64,000 nt of DNA from Oreohelix idahoensis. Lineage: Eukaryota > Mollusca > Gastropoda > Stylommatophora > Oreohelicidae. The DNA lies in assembly GCA_024509875.1 (NCBI GenBank), contig JAMPIV010003466.1, positions 124,001 to 188,000 of the forward strand, given 5' to 3'. Under the pieces are notes generated by a model. The model worked only from the letters and a program-made list of their open reading frames with translations. It searched no databases and was not told the DNA's origin. A program made the translations under genes and the position numbers. Position 1 is the first letter of the stretch, and each line of letters begins with the position of its first letter. Shown here piece after piece: positions 34,348 through 44,529 of this stretch.

Positions 34348-35350
34348 TGTTGCGGCCTTTTTGATGGAGTTTCAAATGTCAATTTAATGGTTTCCTCCCA
34401 GTGATTTTCTGTGCGCCAGGAAGGACGACAGTGTTATTATTGTGTTCTGAGGATTCGTTTCAAGGTAACACCGACTTTGCCATTATTATGTATTCGGTGA
34501 CAGAATTTGGTAAAGGCTTACCTAGCTGTGAGAACAGTTCACGATTCCTGTAAAGCAGAACTTATATTTGTGCTCAAGGTAGCTATTCAAGACTATTTGT
34601 CTTATATGACCAGAAGTCCAGTGACGAAGTTATATATGGTGGAAACCGCAGGTTGGCGGTATATCTACACAAACATTAAAGCATGATTCATGCAACCTGC
34701 TTAATGAAGAATGCACAGCTGACGTCATCGTCAGGTCTGTGTAATGGCAACTATTCTACCGCATGTACAGATATGATTGGCGTGTTATGCCAAGGTGTAC
34801 GACGGCCCTGGTAATAGGATTACGTGAGTTAAGGGCTCGTCCATTGGATGACGGAGTTATTAAGGTATCTGATGCGTTCAGTCAGGGATACCAGAGCGGC
34901 ATCATGAACTGCACATTAAACGAACATATCACTAGTGACATGCCCGCATATTTGAATGTTCACAAGTATTAGACTGCTTGATATGTACCAAGCGATTTCC
35001 ATTGACATGATGTACATGAACTTGTTTACATTGACTGTTCCTGTGTGATTCTACATGTTAGTCCTGTCAATAAATGTATGAACCATCACAAGTAGTTCCA
35101 ACCATCATTGACTGTAGTACGAGTGTGACTGGGTGTTTGTACAACTACATATGAGCCTAAACACATTCGCGTCTCTGCACACCCATGTCTCTTCATCCTC
35201 ATCATCGTACAAGAACCATGTATGCTGTCAGCGTGAGTGACCCAGATTGTCAACTACACATCAACATCTGCAACACGCAGAAACAAACCAGCTAACATTC
35301 CTGGCAGTAACATTACTAGTGGAAATTGAACTAGAAATAGCCACGCAACA
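34348..35350 (+). repeat. Element B 3' LTR, internally deleted
   Basis: Matches the 5' LTR closely, with the same termini, but jumps from TCAATTTAATGGTT to TCCTCCCAGTGATTTTC, omitting about 270 bp near the start. A four-base TTGT addition is also seen near 35,136 relative to the left LTR. Because the two LTRs are made from one template, the deletion must postdate insertion or come from recombination. Confidence 0.9.
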
Positions 35351-35403
35351 GGCCCATATTTTCTTGACCATCGGCACACTAGGGGTGATGTGGTCACATC
35401 GTA
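35351..35403 (-). mobile_element. SINE fragment, right of element B
   Basis: Continuation of the SINE at 26,341-26,389: GGCCCATATTTTCTTGACCA, then CACACTAGGGGTGATGTGGTC. It ends at about 35,403, so this SINE was 5'-truncated and lacked the tRNA-like head. Confidence 0.88.
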
Positions 35404-36460
35404 TTTTGTCTTTGTGTACGGGTGCATTGTCCACTGTCTCCCAACTGGATGATTGTATGGTGTATATTGTGAGTGTTTTCTTTGCTCATTCCTTGTTGTT
35501 GACTACTTCTGTTTTGTGGTCATAGATATTTATGGTGGCACTGAATTGCTTTGTGCCCGAATTTACCACATACAAAAGAGGTTATCTGTCTTGCCACTCT
35601 GTTTATGTGTACTTGGTACTGTGGTTGATGTTGTCGTTGACGACCATTCCTTCTGTGATGGCAATTGTCTATCTCCATGGGCTTTTCACCTTCAGCCTCT
35701 TCATCTATGGTGGTCCTCCTTAATCTGATATCTAACCTTTTTCTTACATTGTCTTCCGCGATACCCATAATCACTGACTCTTTAAGCGTGGGTGGATTCT
35801 TTCGCAATAGCATTAACTTCGGTGGTGTACTCTGTAGGCCATCGACAAAGATTCCTACTAACTGTTTCTCTATCTCTTCTTAGTTAATATCCTGTCCCAT
35901 GAATGCCTCTTCAGCCAAATTAAGCAGTCTGTCGCTAAACATTTGTGTTGTTTCTTCCTTAGCTTGTTTTATTTTCCTCAGCAGTTTTCAGGCTACGGAA
36001 CTATCTGTGACTAGGCTGTACCTCAGTATGATATCTTTTTTTTCAGATTTTCCTAAGTTTCCATAGGGCACATGCCTTGTCCTCTTCTTGTGAAGTTGGA
36101 CACTAGTGCATCTGAGAAAAAGTATGCCTGTTTTTTCTTGTCGTTCTCTACTGCGTCAATAGAGAGTGCAAATCAATCTTTTTTCAATCAAACATCTCCT
36201 GCACTGCTTGGGATCCCCTGTAAATTTTGATATACGTTGCTTAATATTACTATACTTAGCCCTATTATCGACAGCGCTTAATGTCTAAGGAATTTCATGC
36301 ACTGCGATCATAGCTGGATCCATCTGTAGGGCTGTGCTCTGTGCCATCCTTGAAAACCTGTGGAGAAGGTGTTAGTTTCAGAAATACCTGTAACAAAGTG
36401 TGTTAAATTTCGTTTCTGCCTTGGTCACCTGTAGAACAAATACAAATAATGTTAATCATT
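35404..36460 (-). pseudogene. Gag-like coding relic with zinc knuckle (host of the nested insertions)
   Basis: On the minus strand from about 36,345 (MAQSTALQMDPAMIAV) the sequence reads, through several stops and shifts, as a retroelement Gag: RAKYSNIKQRISKFTGDP, QMFSDRLLNLAEEAF, QLVGIFVDGLQSTPPKL, then the open frame 35,813-35,520 with VRKRLDIRLRR and the knuckle VCGKFGHKAIQC. The first Cys of the knuckle is replaced by Phe. The element type (gypsy or BEL) is not decided. Its downstream parts appear at 25,880-26,340, 16,045-16,309 and 13,520-14,225 on the same strand. Confidence 0.55.
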
Positions 36461-36499
36461 CATCACTACATTTTTTTATTATTTGAACGATTTATTGGT

Positions 36500-37085
36500 A
36501 AATAAGTGAATTTATCTAACTATGATGTGTCTTATTGTCTATGCTTGATTTCATAGCGTGCGGTATAATTAGAACAGTTCTTTCCAAGCGCCTTGTATAC
36601 CTGTCGTACTTTCTTTTAACGCTGGGCACACTCATGCGTGGAGATGAAATGTTGTTAATTTTTTTCGGTGCCGGTTGTGTGGAGTTCTTCTTCTTCTGCG
36701 TTCGTCCTGAAAAGGACGTTGGTTGCGATGTGTCACCGTTTACAGCAAAGCTGCGATATCTGCGCTTTTCGGCCCGACACATCCGACTTCGGCACGGCAT
36801 TTTTAAGGACCTGGTGTGCCTTCTCACTTTGATCCCTACTCACTCATCCAGACTGCAATGATGCAGCCTCTTTCCTAGACCACCACTTGGAGGTGAAGTA
36901 GGGTATTGGTCAGCTCTGGTTCGCTGACCCTGACGCAAGCAGTCAGCTATGGGTCGGTGACTGCATTCCTCACTTTTGACGCGTCTTAGGTCCCAGTGTG
37001 TAGCTCAAATCTGGGTATAGACCTCACCTAGTCTCACGGACACAAGATATACCCAGTGCCCTCTCTACCTGTCCAAAAAAAAACA
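36500..37085 (-). mobile_element. Short retroelement copy with stem-loop and (GAA)n end
   Basis: Minus-strand sequence ends with the perfect 6-bp stem, 4-base loop CGTCCT-TTTC-AGGACG (36,718-36,703) followed 8 bases later by (GAA)4 at about 36,697-36,685. The (GAA)n end is shared with the LINE at 14.2-16.0 kb and the SINE at 40.1-40.4 kb, which supports a retroposed unit whose body extends to about 37,080. The stem-loop has the form of metazoan histone mRNA 3' ends, including a purine-rich element after it, but no histone coding is present upstream. Confidence 0.4.
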
Positions 37086-37355
37086 AGAAGAGGAACAACT
37101 CTTTTCCCTATTATAATTCTAGTTCTGATTATTTCCCTTTACCACACTCCTTCCAACGTTTAAAACCCTTTTGTGAAAACCCGGTCACAACTGCTTAGTG
37201 CAAGCTTTCATCCTGCACTAGGACCAGTTGCAGTTGGGGCTCAATGCTCTGTAAGAATTATAAAGGACAGCATTAATGGATCATGGTACCTTTAACCCTT
37301 CTACTTCTCATTGCACTTTTTCCATGTATTCCCAATGCCTCCTTTATTCATTATC

Positions 37356-37360
<5 letters not shown>

Positions 37361-37395
<35 letters not shown>
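37361..37395. repeat. (CT)n microsatellite
   Basis: About 17 uninterrupted CT units. Confidence 0.95.
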
Positions 37396-37398
<3 letters not shown>

Positions 37399-37469
37399 CA
37401 TCCGCTGTTTTATTTCAATTTGCTTATTCATCGCTATGAAAACTCTGGCACCACTTTCTCTCAACAATT

Positions 37470-37677
37470 CACATTACCCTAGACACCTAGCCAGATAACA
37501 ATCAGACACCAGTACTTAAAATTAGACTCAAAATATATCGCAGATTAAGGTCGTAGTGTGGTAGCAGTCAGGTACCCTAAGAACATCATTATCAACTATT
37601 AGACTCAGCGGCTTGCATTGCTGACCTCACTCTGTAGACAAGTAATACTTATCTTTTGTAACATCCAAACTTACCAC
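37470..37677 (+). repeat. Element C 5' LTR, end fragment
   Basis: Only the last 200 bp remain, from ATTACCCTAGACACCTAGCC to CTTACCACA. The same sequence occurs inverted at 42,130-42,290 as the end of another LTR. The 5' part of the LTR is missing, replaced at about 37,470 by unrelated sequence. Confidence 0.7.
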
Positions 37678-37829
37678 ATATATTGGGACGCTCGGTCCGG
37701 GATTTAAAAATCGGTAATATTAAAAAGTTTGGAGAGTTAAGTGAACTGTCATTGCCCATTATTATTTTGTTAATTAGAGATATTTGTTGGCTAATTTAGT
37801 TAGTTAAAGACAGTTAGTACCAGCAAGAA

Positions 37830-38565
37830 ATGGCAGACTTGGCCAAGTTCAGATCTGCTGCTATGCAGGATGCAAAGTAAATGGGAATGGAGGGGCAATG
37901 TCTGAGTGCATACGTATCAGCAGAATGTGATACATTTATTGAACGGGAAGATAGGAGGTTAGCCGAAGAAAGGAAATTAGAGGCTGATAGATTGGCAGAG
38001 CAGAAAAGAATTCAATTGGAAGATGCTAGAGAGGCTAGAAAATTAGAGGCTGATAGGGAGGCTGAAATAAAAAGGTTGCAGTTGGAGGAGAAGAGATTAG
38101 AGGCTGAACGAGAAGACAAAAGATTACTACGGGAACATGAGCTACGACTAAGGGAGTTTGAGTTGCAAGGCCATGCTCCAGAAAATGGTAACAGCCCATC
38201 CACCTCCGACTCTGCTGCAAGCCAAGTGCCTCCAACTCAGCCATGGGTTTTATTTAGACCCTTTTGTCGAAAAAGATGATAACATAGAGTCCTTTTTAAG
38301 TAGATCTGAGAGATTAGCTACAATGTATGGGTTGGAAAAAGAAAAATGGAGTCTGAAAGTATCCCAAGGGCTTAGCGGAACCTCGTATGAGGTATTTTCA
38401 AAGTTGAGTAAGGAAAATCAGGAAGACTATGACATTCTAAAGCAGGCTCTCCAGATTAGGTATGAAAAGAATAGTGAATTTTACCGAAAAAAATTTAGAA
38501 ATGCTAGACTACTTACTGGGGAGACTTACCACCAGTTCTCTGCACGCCTAGATACATACTTATAG
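37830..38565 (+). pseudogene. Element C Gag coiled coil and capsid
   Basis: ATG at 37,830 (MADLAKFRSAAMQDAK) is followed by TAA at 37,878, then a 130-codon coiled coil (LAEERKLEADRLAEQKRIQL and onward). A shift near 38,230 leads into the SCAN-like capsid (GFYLDPFVEKDDNIESFLSR, WSLKVSQGLSGTSYEVFSKL, YEKNSEFYRKKFRNARLLTG). TAG at 38,563 ends the frame, which resumes at once as KWTALGKTQDLKEM. Clear homologue of element A Gag. Confidence 0.82.
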
Positions 38566-39855
38566 AAATGGACTGCTCTGGGGAAAACCCAAGATTTAAA
38601 GGAAATGATTATGATGGAGCAAATAAGAGAGTCCATGGCTCCAGACCTGAGAAAATTTCTCACGGAACAGGGTGCTGAGAGACTGGGGGAGATTCTTAAT
38701 GTGGCTGAACGATATCAGGCAGCCCAGTCTGAGATAGCAGGAACGAAGAAGAAGCAATTAGAACATAATAAAGCTCCCCAAAACCAAAACCAAAACAAAT
38801 TTGATAGTAAGGACCAATATAACAGAGGTAAACCCAACCATGATAGGCCAAGATATGACCCTAGAGATAGAAACCCGCAATTCAATGAAAAGAAACACTA
38901 CAGATCGGAAGGAAAATGGTGCAAAATCTGTAGGATGCAAAATCATAACACAATTGAATGTGGTAGGAAAGTTCCTCCATATCACGCTGCATGCATGATA
39001 ACAGTGGACAAGGGAAGAAAGAAGGACTTGCCTACAGAACAGCATGAACCTCATCATCCCGCCATCTGTGAAGAAGGGACATGTAATGGTGCAAGAGTTA
39101 AGTGCCTTTACGATTCCGGTTTGGAATATGACTCAGTTGTGAGTGCAATCTTGGTGCACCCTGACCAGTATACCACAGAGAAAGTGGAAATACAAGGGGC
39201 CCTAAAGGAAACAGCCACCATGACACTTCCCGTAGCCAAGATCAATGTCAAGACTAGGTATGTGGAAGGAGTGATTAGAGCAGCAGTGTGCAAAGACCCT
39301 AATTACCCGCTGGTGTTAGGAAAAAGGTATGTTTTTCTAGGGAGCCCTGTAAAACCTGTCATAATGGCCACGCTTAAAGTCAGGTCGACCCCTAGTCAGC
39401 AGCAACCACCACTAATTTATTCTCATAAACAGATGAGAAAGGCCCAGGCAAAGGACAAATCATTAAAACCTTGCTTTGGCAAATTGCCAAACAGCCATAC
39501 ACACCTTATAAAAGGACAATTCTATATGAAGGAGGGACTGCTCTACAGGAAGGCTGGAGCAGGATCCACAGGATATGGACAGTTAGTACTGCCATGGGAG
39601 TATAGGGAACAAGTGATGGCACACGCACATATTGTACCAGACGGTGGACACCAGAAGATGGGTACCACCCGTCAAAGGACATCTGTGACATATTTCTGGC
39701 CAAATGTAGCTGGTGACATTGCCCAGTATGTACAAATATGTGACCAGTGCAGCAAGGTACATTCCACAGGGTGGAAAAACAACAATCAGATGCCAGCCAA
39801 GCATTCTGTAAAACATGGGCCTAAAAATAAAAGAAAAACAAAAATAATAAGGTAG
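38566..39855 (+). pseudogene. Element C Gag nucleocapsid, protease and integrase zinc domain
   Basis: Open for over 400 codons after the TAG at 38,563. Domains: end of capsid (RLGEILNVAERYQAAQSE), Asn/Lys-rich linker, knuckle CKICRMQNHNTIEC, protease with YDSGLEYDSVVSA and LVLGKRYVFLGSP, then LLYRKAGAGSTGYGQLVLPW and the complete HHCC zinc domain (HAHIVPDGGHQKMGTT, FWPNVAGDIAQYVQICDQCS). After this, where the catalytic core should begin, the peptide becomes NNNQMPAKHSVKHGPKNKRK and stops at 39,855. The homologous segment in A proves this switch is shared. Confidence 0.8.
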
Positions 39856-40070
39856 ACACAGTGGATAGGTATGCACCTTCTCACAAACAGTCTTCCCCTA
39901 AAATCGCTAGAATGGCAATTCTGCTTATGACACCCAGAGAAAAAATAAACAAAGACCAGTCATCCTCGGCTCAATTTGAAGCCGCATTCCGGGAACTGGC
40001 GAAAATTAGCATTGAGAATAGCAATCAGGAAAATCGTACAACATTTAAACCGAAACTAAGTGATCACACG

Positions 40071-40401
40071 TGTGTTGCCGGGGCCCGAAAGGAGAGCAAA
40101 GAATAGTAACACTGCACCCTACCACGCATGTCGTAAAAAGCGACTAAGGAGGGTTGGGCATGGGGCTGTTTACCCCATCCCGTAAAAACTTCGCACAGTG
40201 GGCTGATCACCTGCTTGCCAACCAATCTGATTACGGAAACAACGATAGATTGTTTGGTCTGTTTCTGTTCCACAAAGACGCCACTAGGCGTGGTGGAAAC
40301 AGCGATAGATTGATCAATTTGTTGTTGCCCTAAGACGCCACTAGGCGTACTGGCCACATACTGCTTTGCCGGTTGGTGGCTAAGGATGGAAGAAGAAGAA
40401 G
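40071..40401 (+). mobile_element. SINE-like insertion with (GAA)n tail
   Basis: 331 bp bounded by an exact 13-bp target duplication AAGTGATCACACG (40,058-40,070 and 40,402-40,414), ending in GGAAGAAGAAGAAG. The body contains GCATGTCGTAAAAAGCGACT and two copies of AAGACGCCACTAGGCGT about 60 bp apart (about 40,275 and 40,331). I see no convincing tRNA A/B box pair, so the origin of the head is open. The tail suggests mobilisation by a (GAA)n-ended LINE such as the one at 14.2 kb. Confidence 0.85.
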
Positions 40402-40499
40402 AAGTGATCACACGAGGAAAGTGGGGAGCGGACGGTTGGTCAGTTGGCCTAAGGTCACGCTCACTTCACAAAATGGCTATTAACTTAGCATTATAAGGG

Positions 40500-41251
40500 C
40501 ACCGGTGACAGTGGTAGTTGACCGACCCTATACAGACCATTAAAAGGTCATACATTCCATTGGAAGTATTGTACGGACATTGGATTTAGATCACACATTT
40601 TACATAGCAATGCTAAGGGTGAATTGATTCTGGATGCTGGGGTCATTTCCCCACATTATATAATATATCACCAAATTGTCGTTAGGCGGAGAATACAGTT
40701 GGTGAATATGGCCTCCATTTGAGTGGCACATTATAGAATCATATATGAATATCAGTAAAGGGTGTTTCCTAATTCAAATCAAGCCTGAGCTCAGACCACT
40801 TGTTGGCTGTGAACATTTCGGAGGAGCATATTGAATCCCTGTGTTGCCTTTTTGTATTGAGGATATTCAGAGTGTTTTATCCAGGCTGATCAAGATATTA
40901 TTGGATCCCCTTCATAATCTGCTATCACCATTTTATAGATTGTCTCCTCATAACTATTGCAACCTTGAGGGACATCTAAAACCTCTGGACATGTCATTGG
41001 ACAAACTCAGAGAAGAGTAATGGTGAATAGTGATTGATAATCAGCATGAGACAGGCAGTAGCACCTGCGGCTGAAATAGATTCTTGGATTGCGGTGGTCT
41101 GAGGCAGATTTCTTGAGTCGTGCCTACTCTGAAATGACCCACTTGCAGAAAACCCAGGAGACTCATAAACCCAAGTTGGGTTCAAGTTGGTCCAATTTGT
41201 ATCACAGATTATAAACCTGCATTCGTATGCAAGTTTTTAACAGGGGAGATG
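40500..41251 (+). pseudogene. Element C polymerase, strongly decayed
   Basis: Aligned by eye to element A: ELILDAGVISPHYIIYHQIV, then NISKGCFLIQIKPELRPLVG, LPFCIEDIQSVLSRLIKILL. Frames shift several times, the catalytic FMDD box of A is replaced by unrelated residues, and stops occur. RNase H should follow but 41,020-41,240 reads as nothing. The section ends with CAGGGGAGATG, the polypurine tract, directly before the LTR. Confidence 0.6.
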
Positions 41252-42118
41252 TGTAGCGAGATCAGTGATACAATCGCCAAATACAGTAATATGAAACCCT
41301 TACGCTAAGTAAAGTTGTCACACCGTCCAGGTGTGTTTGCCTACTGTCATCGCCCACGCCACGAGACGCGCTGGATTTTAAAAAGCATTAACGCCAAAGT
41401 GAACGATACCAAAACTACTAGCTTTGTCGTCACTCCGTAATACAAATTACCACTAACAATAAACGCCGTTTGGCAAACAACAATACACAGTTCGTTTCAA
41501 AATGAGTGATAGAAAAACGGAGGCGTGAAGGAGAGAGAGAAGAATAAAACCTTGACTAAAGCGTTGTTTTTGAATCTAGTAATAGAACGACATGAGACAG
41601 CTGACGTCACGGACTTGCTTAGGTAACACTAAACGCGAATGAGAGGCTGGAAGTTTGAAAAAAAGCTACTAGGCCTTGGAAACCGGTTGCTAGTGCATAT
41701 TTTTTCCCTAAAAGTTAAAGTTTGAATAAAGCATTGGACTTTGCTATTGCATGCGATGAAACCCCACCGCCTTGTCTCCTCTCTGTAGTGACAATTTAAA
41801 TCTAACGAAACCGCGATTTGCGTTAGGCAAAACGCGTGTTTCATTTCTTAGAACAAGCGAGAGAGAGAAAAATTTAATTAAAAAGGGGGGATAAACATGG
41901 AGGGAAATTCTACACTAGAGTATGCATTGTGATACTGAAACTAAGTAACCTAACGAAGGGTAGAGAAACGGGGGCAAAAGAAACATCGAAGAAATTTTGT
42001 AATTGAATAATAAAGGGAAAGAAAGGACAGTTGACAATTAAAATGATAATACTTGTTTATTAGAATATCATATTACACATTATGATATATTATCTTACCG
42101 GGGGGGGGGGGGGGGGGG
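41252..42118 (+). repeat. Element C 3' LTR, first 0.87 kb
   Basis: Begins TGTAGCGAGATCAGTG. The first 830 bp match the minus strand of 53,778-52,945 closely. The block ends in a G19 tract (42,100-42,118), after which an inverted LTR end of the same family begins at 42,120. The rest of this LTR is not seen. Confidence 0.75.
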
Positions 42119-42119
42119 T

Positions 42120-43064
42120 TGTTACAAAATTTTGAAAATGTACCCTGTGTCTAATAGTTGATAATGATGTTCTCAGGGTACCTGACTTCTACCACCCTAC
42201 GACCTCAATCTGCGATATATTTTGAGTCTAATTGTAAGTGCTGGTGTCTGATTGTTATCTGGCTAGGTGTCTAGGGTAATGTAAAATGTAATGTTAAGTT
42301 AATGACAACAACCACAACTATAATTGAAAGAAAATTGATCAAATAAGTCAGTGGTTAAGTTTAGGATAATAATTTTTACAATTTTAATTTCCTGTACCTC
42401 AATTGCGTGGGCACAGGAATGTTTAAAACTCGAATAGAATGGCAATGTATTTACAGTAATTAAATTTAAAGACAACTTGTCTGTTAATAATATTCTGAAA
42501 ATGTTTATAACTTGGAATGTCCTGGTGAAGCACTAAATCTTATGACTGGTCACGCTTCTGAGGAACGAACTGTTTCATCATATCTAGATAAAACTGTTTT
42601 AATTCAATAATTGAGAGTTTAAGTTAAGTGAACTTTCATAAGCCCATGGATGGTTTGTCTTAACATGAATTCCTTGAGCACTGTGATGTCTTTCTCACTA
42701 CAGAATATTCCTCACGACAGTGAAGAGTGGATGCTGCTTCAGTACACTTCAGGAATTAGGCAAATAAATACTTTTGCCTCGAACTCTGCAGCTTCAATAT
42801 TTACTTTTATGGCACACTGAGTGTTTCAGGATCGAACCCTGAAATAAGAGGATTAAAGCCTCCTCAGTACTTTATACATCTCTCTCCATCTCTAACAACT
42901 AAACATCATCAAACAGTTTCAAGATCAGATTCTATGGCTAAACAAATAGCTTTCGCCCCTATCTTATTGTGTGACGGCTTCATACTCAGGTAAATTTCAG
43001 TCATCAGTTTGATACTTTCCCTTCATAGGAACTTATAGTTATTTTCCAAAGTCATGTGAAAACA
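42120..43064 (-). repeat. Inverted LTR of the A/C family, end part
   Basis: On the minus strand it ends ...TTTTGTAACA at 42,120 and contains ATTACCCTAGACACCTAGCC, as the end of C's 5' LTR does. It is continued, after removal of two insertions, at 43,894-44,524 and 52,009-53,778. Within the window this is the outer LTR of an element whose body lies to the right of 53,778. Confidence 0.6.
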
Positions 43065-43069
43065 CAGTG

Positions 43070-43888
43070 TGTTACAGTATTTTTATTGACGTCGTCTGCT
43101 AGAGGTTGGCAGCGTGCAAATTTAGGGGTTACAGCATTTAATATAATGTAAAATATTATTAGACTACTGAACGCTATACACACGGTCGAATTGTGACGTG
43201 TTAGCGTTGGTAGGTCACGCACCGTGACCAAGAGACGGGACCCCTTTTTGTATGACCGTCGAGCTGTAAAGACGTGTCCTTATGTTCTTCTAGTGTCGGG
43301 CATGGAGTGCCGCACAGTTATGTTGTATTTAAGTATGGACATGGGTCAATCCACTGTTATTATGAAAAGAGATGAAATGTTACAGGTTAGTAATTGACTA
43401 AACCTAGGACGGGATGAATTAACAGTCCATATTAGTTTATATTTGCCAGACGCATAATCTCGCTGTCGGCCGTTGGGATCACCAACCGCGCGTACATATA
43501 GTTATGACGTTCTGCCTACAGTAATTCATGGTATTTGACAAGGACTGATTTGCAGATAGATCATATACGACGTAGGATCTAAATTGAATATGTATTATCT
43601 TCATAACCAACATGTGTGGATTGTTTATGTGTAAAACGGTATATTAAAATGTGTGGACTCGATAAAGGACTTATCAAGTCAATTAACTTTTGGAATTCAA
43701 CTATTATTATGTTCACAATGTGTTATCCCACCTTCGCGTGATTTACAAACAAGAGCACGAGGAAAAATAATTGAATGAAAGAACAATGCAAATGGCCAGA
43801 TATTAATCACTGATTTATTAGTAATACATGGAACAGTATTCTATAATATATGACCCAGTGTTAACAGAAGAAAACAAGGGTCTCAACA
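43070..43888 (+). mobile_element. Solo LTR of the D/E family
   Basis: 819 bp starting TGTTACAGTATTTTTATTG and ending GGGTCTCAACA, flanked by exact 5-bp duplication CAGTG (43,065-43,069 and 43,889-43,893). It is homologous along its length to the 5' LTR of element E (60,103-60,952) and, more distantly, to the LTRs of D. No internal element sequence accompanies it, so it is the product of recombination between two LTRs. Confidence 0.88.
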
Positions 43889-43893
43889 CAGTG

Positions 43894-44524
43894 ACTTGCT
43901 GAAGACGGCCAGTGGTTTGCTGGTCGTACAATTATACTAATATATCAATTTCCAACTATGTAGTTTCATTTTCTCCCAAATTCTACTAAAGCCTGCCTGG
44001 CTTTTAATAAGAAGTGATAATCTTCCATAATAGCACTTGGTACCACACACATTTTTAGTTTGGCGTCTATCTAGGTTTGCCTCTAAACATCAAAAATGCA
44101 TATACATATCAATAAGACATATACATATTAATAATAAGGTTTATATAAATGTTTATCTTACCGCATCAATGAATAATTACACAACTAGAAGGTTAACCCG
44201 CGATCAATAGTCAAGCTGAGATCGCCACTGTTCCAGAACTGCAAAGGCATTGGGTCATACTGCTTTGAATCTGCTCTTAACCCTCCTGCTAGAATTTTTA
44301 ATATCAAGTGGCAACTAAGCGTTAGCAAACGTTCGGTATATCCCCCTCTTTAGTTATGCGCATCTAAACCAATCAGATCTGGGTACGCCGATTTGCCTCT
44401 TTTCAAAAATACATTTTCAAAATTTTGTAAACCCCCCCTCACACGCCCCCCCCCCCCCTCTTCCCAAGACTGGCAAAGTTGAGTGAGGATATCTCTGTTC
44501 TGTCTCTCTATTTTTATTTCTCTC
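43894..44524 (-). repeat. Inverted LTR of the A/C family, middle part
   Basis: Lies between the solo LTR and element D. It contains AAACCAATCAGATCTGG, comparable with AACCAATCGGATTTGAATC in the LTR of A, and C-rich tracts at about 44,432-44,458. Low identity to A; continuity is inferred mainly from the target duplications on both sides. Confidence 0.45.
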
Positions 44525-44529
44525 CTTAT

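Larger units (their letters stand above)
26390..35350 (+). mobile_element. LTR element B (Ty3/gypsy, Gmr1-like order)
   Basis: 8,961 bp with LTRs 26,390-27,658 and 34,348-35,350, both starting TGTTGC and ending GCAACA, and exact target duplication GGCCC at 26,385-26,389 and 35,351-35,355. Plus-strand content is leader with twin hairpins, gag-PR, INT-RT, RNase H, poly-G tract, LTR. The order gag-PR-INT-RT-RH is read directly. The frame has about three stops and three shifts, so it is recently dead. The right LTR lacks about 270 bp that the left one has. Confidence 0.93.
37470..42118 (+). mobile_element. LTR element C, same family as A, decayed
   Basis: Plus-strand element: truncated 5' LTR (37,470-37,677), primer-site-like TATATTGGGACGCTCGG, Gag, protease, integrase zinc domain, a segment shared with A in place of the integrase core, decayed polymerase, polypurine CAGGGGAGATG, and the start of a 3' LTR at 41,252. 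RNase H is not visible. A SINE interrupts it at 40,071-40,401. The 3' LTR is cut near 42,118 by an inverted LTR of the same family. Older and more broken than A. Confidence 0.75.

Noticed and set aside
36516..36827. Histone-like basic protein gene on the minus strand
   Set aside because: The stem-loop suggested a histone, but the frame lies across and after the loop, and the upstream peptide matches no histone.
40742..41017. Novel polymerase-like domain lacking the catalytic box in element C
   Set aside because: The surrounding coding region has several shifts and stops and aligns weakly to element A's polymerase; ordinary decay is the simpler reading.
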